DNA from: DAOVRL01 sp964459805
GTDB lineage: Bacteria > Planctomycetota > Phycisphaerae > Sedimentisphaerales > Anaerobacaceae
Assembly (NCBI GenBank): GCA_964459805.1
Contig: CAYWOD010000100.1
Coordinates: 1-12,192 of the forward strand
Direction: 5' to 3'
Length of the DNA: 12,192 nt
In this document: positions 6,777 through 12,192 of the stretch, one piece after another
Position numbering within the stretch: the stretch's first letter is position 1
Layout of the letters: each line of letters starts with the position of its first letter
The notes under the pieces: generated by a model
Databases searched by the model: none
What the model was told of the DNA's origin: nothing
The model's input: only the letters and a program-made list of their open reading frames with translations
Translations under genes and position numbers: made by a program

Positions 6777-9092
6777 ATGAAAAAAATATGGCTCCTAACA
6801 TTGGTGATCTTCTCGGCAGGGGGGTACAACTGCGAAACGGCCGCAAAGGTCATCATCTCTGTCGATAATTCCATAGGTATGAAGCTTGTCCACATTGAGC
6901 CCGGGTCCTTTGTTATGGGACAGGTCGAAGGCGGCGATTGGGACGAGCGGCCCGCGCACAAAGTCACCATCACCAAGTCTTTTTTTATCGCCGCAACCGA
7001 AGTGACAAACGCCCAGTACGAGAAGTTCGACCCGGACCACCGCAAGCTCCGCGGCAAGCTCGGCTTTTCAAAACTCGACGACGAGACCGTCGTCTTCGTA
7101 ACCTGGCACGACGCCGTCAATTTCTGCAAATGGCTCTCGAAAAAAGAAGGCAAAACATGCCGCCTGCCCACCGAGGCCGAATGGGAATATGCCTGCCGCG
7201 CCGGCACTGCCACCACCTACCACACGGGAAACGACCTGCCCAAAGAGCACCACAAGAATCAGCAGCAGACCTGGGAGCCCAAGCCCGTCTCTCTCAAGGT
7301 CGCAGCATCTACCCCGAATCCTTGGGGCCTCTATGATATGCACGGCAACGTTGAAGAATGGTGCTACGACTGGCACGGCCCATACGAACCGACCGACCAA
7401 ATCGACCCGGTAGGGCGGTCAACCGGCCAATTCAAGGTAGCCCGCGGCGGAGCTCACAGCACCAAGCTCGAATATCTCCGCTCGGCCAACCGCCTCGGCA
7501 CATTGCCGGACGACAAATCCTATCTTCTCGGCTTCCGAGTCGTCTGCGGCGAGCTGCCCAAAACCGACGCACTTCCAGTTGTGGCCGCTCCGCTCAACCG
7601 TCAAAACGTCAAGCAGGACATCCCTGGCGACCTTGCCAAAGGCCCCGACCCGAAAAAGCCTTACTTCAAAGGCCCAATCGAATACGTCAAGATCCCATCC
7701 GGCTCCAACGGCCCGATGTACTCAAAGCACAACCACGACCCAGCCCTGATCAACTGTCCCAACGGCGACCTGCTCGCTATATGGTACTCCTGCCGCTCAG
7801 AGCCGGGCCGCGAGCTTGCCATCCTCGCCAGCCGCTTGCGCCGCGGCTCCAACTACTGGGAGCCCGCTTCTGCCTTCTGGGACGCCCCTGACCGCAACGA
7901 CCACGCCCCGGCCATGTGGTATGACGGCCAGAAAACCATCTACCACTTCAACGGTCTGTCTGTCGGTGCAACCTGGGGCGCTATGGCCCTGGTAATGCGC
8001 ACTTCCACCGACAGCGGCGCAACCTGGTCCAAGGCGGCCCTGATCAACCCCGAATACGCCCGGCGACACCAGCCGGTGCAATCGATCTTTCGAGCTTACG
8101 AGGGCTTCATTATCCTGCCCTGTGACGCAGTCCACGGCGGCAGCGGCGGCACCGCAATCCACATCAGCCGGGACAACGGCCGAACCTGGCACGACCCCGG
8201 TGCGGGCCGACCAACGCCGCCCTTCAAAGATGGAGCCACCGGCGCCTGGATTGCAGGCATCCACGCAGGCGTCACGCAGCTTAGAGACGGCAGACTGCTC
8301 GCTTTCGGACGAGGCAACAGCATCAACGGCCGAATGCCAATGAGCATCTCCGAGGACATGGGGCAGTCCTGGACATATTCTGCAAGTCCCTTTCAACCCA
8401 TCGGCGGCGGCCAGCGGCTCATCCTCCGTCGCCTCCACGAAGGCCCAATCCTCTTTGTCAGCTTTGCCGACCGTAGAAAGGGAATGCTCATCCCCGATGG
8501 CGCCGGCGCAGAGCGCCGCGTCTTCGGCATGTTCGCGGCACTTTCCTTCGACGAAGGCAAATCCTGGCCCGTCAAACGCCTCATCACCGCCCCCGGACCG
8601 CCAAGAGAATTTGACGGAGGCGGAAACACAGGCCGATTCACAATGGACAAGACCCACGCCGAGCCCAGGGGCTACCTCGCCGCAACACAGACACCCAACG
8701 GCGTGATACACCTGATCACCAGCAAACAGCACTACGCCTTCAATCTCGCTTGGCTCACCGAGGGTGTTCCTAAAGACAAGCTGGCCCGGCCGCCCGTCCC
8801 AGGCGTCGTAATCGACCACAGCCCCGCAAAATCACGCCGCTACATCGGCTCTCCCAGCATCGCCATCCTGCCTAACGACCGCTACGTCGCCTCACACGAC
8901 TTCTTCGGCGCCGCGACAAAAGGAAATCGCACCGCAGTCTTCCGTTCCGAAGATGTCGGCAAGACCTGGAAAAAATTGACGGAATTCGTAGGTCAATTCT
9001 GGTCATCGCTCTTCACCCACAAAAACGATGCAAACTACATGACCTTCCACCGAATCCGCAATTTCCGCCGATTTGCCCCAGAAAAGGAGTAA
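6777..9092 (+). CDS. Exported FGE-like (SUMF1-type) domain fused to a BNR/Asp-box sialidase-like propeller
   Basis: The 771-aa protein opens with a Sec signal peptide (MKKIWLLTLVIFSAGG). Residues about 33-255 are an FGE-sulfatase/SUMF1-type domain: GMKLVHIEPGSFVMG, EVTNAQYEKF, CRLPTEAEWEYACRAG, GLYDMHGNVEEWCYDW and VARGG. The two cysteines that define true formylglycine-generating enzymes align with T229 and L234, so copper-dependent FGE activity is unlikely. After a Pro/Lys-rich linker, residues about 300-760 form a BNR_2-like propeller with five Asp boxes (S-x-D-x-G-x-T/S-W) starting near 410, 464, 525, 590 and 724. The FRIP-like position near 319-322 reads NHDP, with no arginine, so sialidase activity is doubtful. 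It may bind or process a surface or environmental glycan outside the cytoplasm. I prefer the ATG at 6777 over the TTG at 6771; neither has a strong ribosome binding site. The 4-bp-spaced DJ-1 gene follows. Confidence 0.82.
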   Translation: MKKIWLLTLVIFSAGGYNCETAAKVIISVDNSIGMKLVHIEPGSFVMGQVEGGDWDERPAHKVTITKSFFIAATEVTNAQYEKFDPDHRKLRGKLGFSKLDDETVVFVTWHDAVNFCKWLSKKEGKTCRLPTEAEWEYACRAGTATTYHTGNDLPKEHHKNQQQTWEPKPVSLKVAASTPNPWGLYDMHGNVEEWCYDWHGPYEPTDQIDPVGRSTGQFKVARGGAHSTKLEYLRSANRLGTLPDDKSYLLGFRVVCGELPKTDALPVVAAPLNRQNVKQDIPGDLAKGPDPKKPYFKGPIEYVKIPSGSNGPMYSKHNHDPALINCPNGDLLAIWYSCRSEPGRELAILASRLRRGSNYWEPASAFWDAPDRNDHAPAMWYDGQKTIYHFNGLSVGATWGAMALVMRTSTDSGATWSKAALINPEYARRHQPVQSIFRAYEGFIILPCDAVHGGSGGTAIHISRDNGRTWHDPGAGRPTPPFKDGATGAWIAGIHAGVTQLRDGRLLAFGRGNSINGRMPMSISEDMGQSWTYSASPFQPIGGGQRLILRRLHEGPILFVSFADRRKGMLIPDGAGAERRVFGMFAALSFDEGKSWPVKRLITAPGPPREFDGGGNTGRFTMDKTHAEPRGYLAATQTPNGVIHLITSKQHYAFNLAWLTEGVPKDKLARPPVPGVVIDHSPAKSRRYIGSPSIAILPNDRYVASHDFFGAATKGNRTAVFRSEDVGKTWKKLTEFVGQFWSSLFTHKNDANYMTFHRIRNFRRFAPEKE
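9081..9088 (+). promoter_or_regulatory. Shine-Dalgarno of the DJ-1/PfpI gene, inside the end of the fusion gene
   Basis: An AAAAGGAG sequence sits in the last codons of the preceding gene, seven bases before the ATG at 9096. Only three bases separate the stop (9090-9092) from this start, which supports co-translation of the two genes. Confidence 0.7.
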
Positions 9093-9095
9093 AAA

Positions 9096-9611
9096 ATGCC
9101 AGCTAAAAAAATAGCCGTTATGGTGGACGAAATGTACCATGTCCTCGAAGTCTGGTATCCGTACTATCGCCTCAAAGAAGCGGGCTTCGACGTTAATTTA
9201 GTTGCCGCCGAGGCCCAGAAAGAATATCATTCGAAGGAAGGCTATCCCTGCACGTCGAATATTGCAGCAGGGCGGGCCAACGCCGCCGACTACGACTGTA
9301 TGGTCGTGCCGGGCGGGTTTGCACCCGACTTTATGCGAAGAAGTGCAGAAGTCATAGAATTCGCTAACGATATGGTGAACGCCGGCAAAGTCATCGCCGC
9401 TATATGCCACGGCGGATGGCTGCTCTGCAGCACCCGGGCATACAAGGGCAAAAAGGCAACCTGTTTTATGGCCATTAAAGACGACATCAACAACGCCGGC
9501 GCCGAATATATCGATGCTGAATGCGTTGTTGACGGCAATTTGATTACCTCACGTATGCCCGACGACCTGCCCGCATTTTGCACCGCTATTATAAAAGCCC
9601 TGAAAAAATGA
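9096..9611 (+). CDS. DJ-1/PfpI family protein
   Basis: This 171-aa single-domain protein has the length and fold signature of the DJ-1/PfpI superfamily, which includes PfpI-type proteases, Hsp31-like chaperones and glyoxalase/deglycase-type enzymes. Strand 1 leads to an acidic DEMY (E12), followed by WYPYYRLKEAGFDVNLV. The ADYDCMVVPGGFAPD segment is the usual central strand and turn, and AAICHGGWLL holds the nucleophile-elbow Cys104 next to His105. The Cys-His pair and E12 make it likely to be catalytically competent. The exact reaction cannot be told from sequence; stress-linked repair of carbonyl damage or peptide hydrolysis are the known options. There is no signal peptide. It sits between the exported fusion protein and the response regulator in one operon. 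Confidence 0.87.
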   Translation: MPAKKIAVMVDEMYHVLEVWYPYYRLKEAGFDVNLVAAEAQKEYHSKEGYPCTSNIAAGRANAADYDCMVVPGGFAPDFMRRSAEVIEFANDMVNAGKVIAAICHGGWLLCSTRAYKGKKATCFMAIKDDINNAGAEYIDAECVVDGNLITSRMPDDLPAFCTAIIKALKK

Positions 9612-9617
9612 ACACCT

Positions 9618-9633
9618 AAAGGAGCGATCTCCT
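9618..9633 (+). promoter_or_regulatory. Shine-Dalgarno with overlapping hairpin before the response regulator
   Basis: AAAGGAG (9618-9624) lies nine bases before the ATG at 9634. The AGGAG part (9620-9624) is perfectly complementary to CTCCT (9629-9633), with CGAT as a 4-base loop, so a 5-bp hairpin could cover the site right up to the start codon. This could reduce initiation unless ribosomes or a factor open it. The pairing is seen directly; the regulatory role is inference. Confidence 0.5.
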
Positions 9634-10125
9634 ATGACCAAAATAACAGCCCAGGAAAAACCCGACAAAACGCCCGTAGTCCTTGTCGTTGACGACAATC
9701 AGCAGAATCTCGAGCTCCTCCAGGCATACCTCGAGGATACGGATTGCCGCACCGTCCCTGCGCACGACGGGCTCGAAGCACTGGGGATCATTGGCAAAGA
9801 GCCGCCCGATTTGGTATTGCTCGACATCATGATGCCCAAAATGAGCGGCTTTGAGGTCTGCAGAAGAATAAAAAGCGATCCGAAAACAAGTGATATCCCC
9901 GTAATTATGGTGACCGCGCTGAATGAATTCGGCGACATCGAGCGCGGCATCGATTCCGGCACGGACGATTTTCTCAGCAAGCCTGTCAACAAGCTCGAAC
10001 TCCTCACCCGCGTGAGAATTATGCTAAAGCTAAAACACCTCACCGACAAGCTCGAACGCACGCTCGCATATCTCAGCGAAATAGAAAAGCAAGCACAAAC
10101 AGCAAAATCAGCCGCAGAGAAATAG
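9634..10125 (+). CDS. Single-domain response regulator with C-terminal coiled coil
   Basis: This 163-aa protein is a CheY-like receiver (about residues 14-135) with all the key residues: the acidic pair D20-D21 in VVDDN, the phospho-acceptor D64 in LLDIMMPKMSG, T94 in MVTAL and K116 in LSKP. Wording such as SGFEVCRRIKSDPKTSDIPVIMVTAL is typical of PleD-like receivers. No DNA-binding, GGDEF or other output domain follows, only about 30 residues of charged helix (LKHLTDKLERTLAYLSEIEKQ and on) that look like a coiled coil. It may act by protein-protein contact or as a phosphorelay link. It starts 22 nt after the DJ-1 gene and closes the plus-strand operon. The soluble kinase at 5607-6398 is the only candidate partner in the window. 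Confidence 0.88.
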   Translation: MTKITAQEKPDKTPVVLVVDDNQQNLELLQAYLEDTDCRTVPAHDGLEALGIIGKEPPDLVLLDIMMPKMSGFEVCRRIKSDPKTSDIPVIMVTALNEFGDIERGIDSGTDDFLSKPVNKLELLTRVRIMLKLKHLTDKLERTLAYLSEIEKQAQTAKSAAEK

Positions 10126-10471
10126 ACCACAATCCCTGCGCACATCCATCTCAAAACAAAGCGGTAGGGGGGCTAAGCCAATACAATTGCTCTTCTCTCA
10201 GCGGTCTCTGCGATATCTGCGGTTAATGAAAAACCCGCGGCAAACACCCGATAACCGGCTTCTAAAACCGCAACAATCCCTATATTACACACAATCGCCA
10301 CACGCGCCGGTCAAATACAACACCCCCACATCCATTTGACGAAACCACAATTAACACCTCTGCCAAAATTGTCGATACGTTGAGTGTGAGCAGGGACGGA
10401 GGACTGCGTAGTTGGCAATTAGGGAACCCGGGCGTAAGGCCTTGAATCGAAGTTTGTGTGTGAGAGGGTGT
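10126..10471. other. Long intergenic stretch before the TPR gene
   Basis: No gene or convincing rho-independent terminator is seen after the response regulator. Three 9-bp degenerate repeats lie at 10201-10227. From about 10229 to 10370 the plus strand is rich in A and C and poor in G; from about 10380 to 10470 it turns G-rich and purine-rich. A TTGACG at 10336-10341 could be a -35, but no good -10 lies 16-18 bp on. An in-frame TTG at 10412 could extend the TPR protein by 20 residues. The G-rich leader might be a structured RNA, though I matched it to no known riboswitch. Confidence 0.5.
10201..10227. repeat. Three degenerate 9-bp tandem repeats
   Basis: Three adjacent 9-bp units start at 10201, 10210 and 10219. 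The first two read GCGGTCTCT and GCGATATCT, and the third keeps the GCG start and a T-rich middle. From general recollection, 'TCTGCG...' repeats like this recur in intergenic DNA of many Planctomycetes-like genomes; I cannot confirm that here. Confidence 0.55.
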
Positions 10472-12091
10472 ATGAGCAGTCTAATGGAGATTCTCGGCAG
10501 GGCGATAACCATCGACACGACCGAGTTGATACGGCATTGGCTCGAAACCGTTAGACTCCCGGATGACAGCAGTGAATCCACGCAATATCGCCAGCTCAGC
10601 AAAATCACCGAGCTGATGAGCGATATGAAGTTCGGCACGGCGGCAGAGCAGCTCAGGCTCTATCTCTTTGAAAATCCCTCATGTGTGCGAGGACGCCTAG
10701 CCGCCGCGGCGATATGCCTGCGTGATAACCGGCTCAACGAGGCAATCGACGAGCTAAACTCCGTCTATATGCGCCAGCCGAACAACACAATGGCCCTCTA
10801 CGCCCTCGGCCACTGTTACGAGCGCCTCGGCAAGGAATCCCAGGCCGTCGAATTCTATCAGGACTGTCTCAAATTCAAGAACTACCTCCAACTTCCCGCC
10901 CAGCGGCTCGCAGCCATCTATTTCAAGAACGGCCAGCTCGAAAAAACCATACAGCAGTACCAACTGCTCAAAAGCGAATATCCCGACGACATATCCACGC
11001 TGGTAACGCTCGGGCAGTTGTACATCGCGGCCGCCAAATATTCCGATGCCGCCGAGACATTCAATACCGCAATCTTAATGCACCCGGACAACTTTCGCAG
11101 CGACGAGATTGAGATAGACGAGCTTGTCCGCGACGGGCGGCTCCATGAGGCCCTTGAGCAGCTCGATGATTTGTCCACGACCGAGCCACACAGGGCCGAC
11201 CTACTAATGAGGCGGGCCGATATCCTCGCCAGGCTCGGCGCCACGACCGATGCCCTCGCGCAATATGAAGATGCCGTTCGGCTCTGCCCCGATTTCCTCG
11301 AAGCGACTATAAAGCTCGGCACCCTGTATCTTCAGCTCAACCAGGACTACCGCGCGGCCCAGCAGTTCAACAAGGCCGTTGAGATAAACGACAGCATCGT
11401 CGATGCGTACATCGGCCTGGCCACGGCTCACAAATTGGCCGGCAACACCACCGATGCCCTCGCCACGCTCTCGCTGGCCGGCGCAATCCAGCCCAATAGC
11501 TCACTGCTCTTCGCCGAGACGGCCACCCTCCATTTTAAGGCCGGCCTTCGAGAAAATTTGCCATACGCCCGCGCCGACGAGCAGACTAACCTCACTGGCC
11601 ACATTATCGAGGCCCATCGCGTCCAAATCGCCTCGCGTCCGCAGAACCCAGACCTGCATTACCGGCTCGGCGTCCTCTTGCTGGCGGCAGGGCGATTTGA
11701 CGATTCAATTCCCGCGTTCCAGGCCGCCGTGGACATCAATCCGCTTTACAGCCGTGCACGGACCAAACTTGCCGTTTGTCTCTTCGAAACAAACCGGGCA
11801 AAACGCGCTCTCCAACAGTTGGCCCCGCAGGACTGCCTCGCGCCGGAAACCCTCAACCTTCACTACAGAACAGCCTTGCTCTACTGCAACAAGCTCAAGT
11901 TCGCATCGACGCTGCTCAACCTCGAGCGCCTTATGGAGAGCAACTTCGCGTATCCCGCCGCAGCCGACAACATCTCAATCGTCCTCCAGAACCTTGGCCT
12001 GCTCGACAGAGTCTCAACAACCTGGGAGAATCTCGCCGAAATGGCTAATCAGGCCCTGAACACGGACCCACCGCCGGCAGCAACCATCTAA
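10472..12091 (+). CDS. Cytoplasmic tetratricopeptide-repeat (TPR) protein
   Basis: This 539-aa protein is almost wholly built of TPR-type helix pairs. About ten or eleven units can be read between roughly residue 45 and 460, for example TMALYALGHCYERLGKES, STLVTLGQLYIAAAKYSD, EATIKLGTLYLQLNQDYR, VDAYIGLATAHKLAGNTT and PDLHYRLGVLLLAAGRFD, each followed by a helix ending in a Pro near position 32. There is no signal peptide, membrane segment or enzyme motif, so it is a protein-interaction scaffold in the cytoplasm; the partner is unknown. The N-terminal 40 residues (MEILGRAITIDTTELIRHW) are not TPR. I chose the ATG at 10472, with GAGAGG four bases upstream; a TTG at 10412 and an ATG at 10484 are alternatives. 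It is separated from the upstream operon by about 350 bp and probably has its own promoter. Confidence 0.85.
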   Translation: MSSLMEILGRAITIDTTELIRHWLETVRLPDDSSESTQYRQLSKITELMSDMKFGTAAEQLRLYLFENPSCVRGRLAAAAICLRDNRLNEAIDELNSVYMRQPNNTMALYALGHCYERLGKESQAVEFYQDCLKFKNYLQLPAQRLAAIYFKNGQLEKTIQQYQLLKSEYPDDISTLVTLGQLYIAAAKYSDAAETFNTAILMHPDNFRSDEIEIDELVRDGRLHEALEQLDDLSTTEPHRADLLMRRADILARLGATTDALAQYEDAVRLCPDFLEATIKLGTLYLQLNQDYRAAQQFNKAVEINDSIVDAYIGLATAHKLAGNTTDALATLSLAGAIQPNSSLLFAETATLHFKAGLRENLPYARADEQTNLTGHIIEAHRVQIASRPQNPDLHYRLGVLLLAAGRFDDSIPAFQAAVDINPLYSRARTKLAVCLFETNRAKRALQQLAPQDCLAPETLNLHYRTALLYCNKLKFASTLLNLERLMESNFAYPAAADNISIVLQNLGLLDRVSTTWENLAEMANQALNTDPPPAATI

Positions 12092-12192
12092 AAACCTTCG
12101 CGACCACAAAAAGGCTCGTCCCGGCCCTTTAACCCGAATCGAAGCTGAATGAAACATAACATATATTATGGGACGGTAGCAATGGTGTAATT

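Noticed and set aside
6792..6833. Lipoprotein signal in the FGE-like/BNR protein (Cys near residue 19)
   Set aside because: The residues before the Cys (G-Y-N) do not fit a lipobox; a signal peptidase I site is more likely.
7797..8819. Long minus-strand open frame (340 codons) opposite the BNR half of the fusion gene
   Set aside because: It is antisense to a clear Asp-box protein, has Val/Ala/Gly-heavy composition with no domain, and reflects third-position GC bias of the real gene.
10400..10445. Resemblance of GGCAA...GGGCGTAAGGCC to a cyclic-di-GMP-I (GEMM) riboswitch core
   Set aside because: The inner stem would need a two-base loop and the conserved flanking bases do not match; kept only as a general structured-leader idea.
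12110..12130. Possible terminator hairpin after the TPR gene (AAAGG / CCTTT)
   Set aside because: Only five pairs across an 11-base loop and no T tract after it.
12139..12192. TATATT-like -10 at 12162-12167 for a gene beyond the right edge
   Set aside because: No -35 at a suitable distance and the downstream gene is not in the window.

Overview
The window is bacterial, densely coded and moderately GC-rich, with several TTG or weakly marked start codons. The gene mix includes an FGE-like/BNR-repeat fusion, a large TPR protein, paired CNNM/CBS membrane proteins and short degenerate repeats in intergenic DNA. This fits an environmental member of the Planctomycetota, perhaps a Phycisphaerae-like lineage. 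That assignment is inference from gene content and style; there is no rRNA or other marker here to prove it. No tRNA, rRNA, CRISPR array, insertion sequence or phage gene was seen.

Layout. (1) Bases 1-189 are an edge region with no secure gene but a good sigma70-type promoter. (2) 211-1773 (+) encodes an exported PBP4-type D-alanyl-D-alanine carboxypeptidase/endopeptidase. (3) 1763-6398 is a four-gene minus-strand operon, read right to left: a soluble histidine kinase, a full-length CNNM/CBS/CorC-type membrane protein, a shorter CNNM/CBS paralogue, and a GT-C (GT39/ArnT-like) membrane glycosyltransferase. The first two junctions overlap (TGATG, then 11 nt). The operon's last gene overlaps the end of the PBP4 gene by 11 bp, tail to tail. 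(4) A 96-bp divergent region (6399-6494) carries a 5 x 7-bp tandem repeat and possible back-to-back promoters. (5) 6495-10125 is a plus-strand operon: an 89-aa conserved-looking small protein, a 771-aa exported FGE-like + BNR/Asp-box fusion, a DJ-1/PfpI protein and a single-domain response regulator. (6) After a roughly 350-bp intergenic stretch with a 9-bp degenerate repeat comes a 539-aa cytoplasmic TPR protein (10472-12091).

How the parts may work together. The kinase and the response regulator lie at opposite ends of two divergent transcription units that share one intergenic control region. They are the only two-component proteins in view and may be partners. The kinase is translationally coupled to an ion-transport-type (CNNM/CorC) pair. 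The envelope genes (PBP4, GT-C glycosyltransferase, exported FGE-like/BNR protein) suggest cell-wall or surface-glycan work. I found no clearly recognisable new defence or mobile system. The more unusual items are the fusion protein that has lost the diagnostic catalytic residues of both parent families, the degenerate second CNNM protein, the unnamed 89-aa protein, the repeat-bearing control regions and a hairpin over the response regulator's ribosome binding site.
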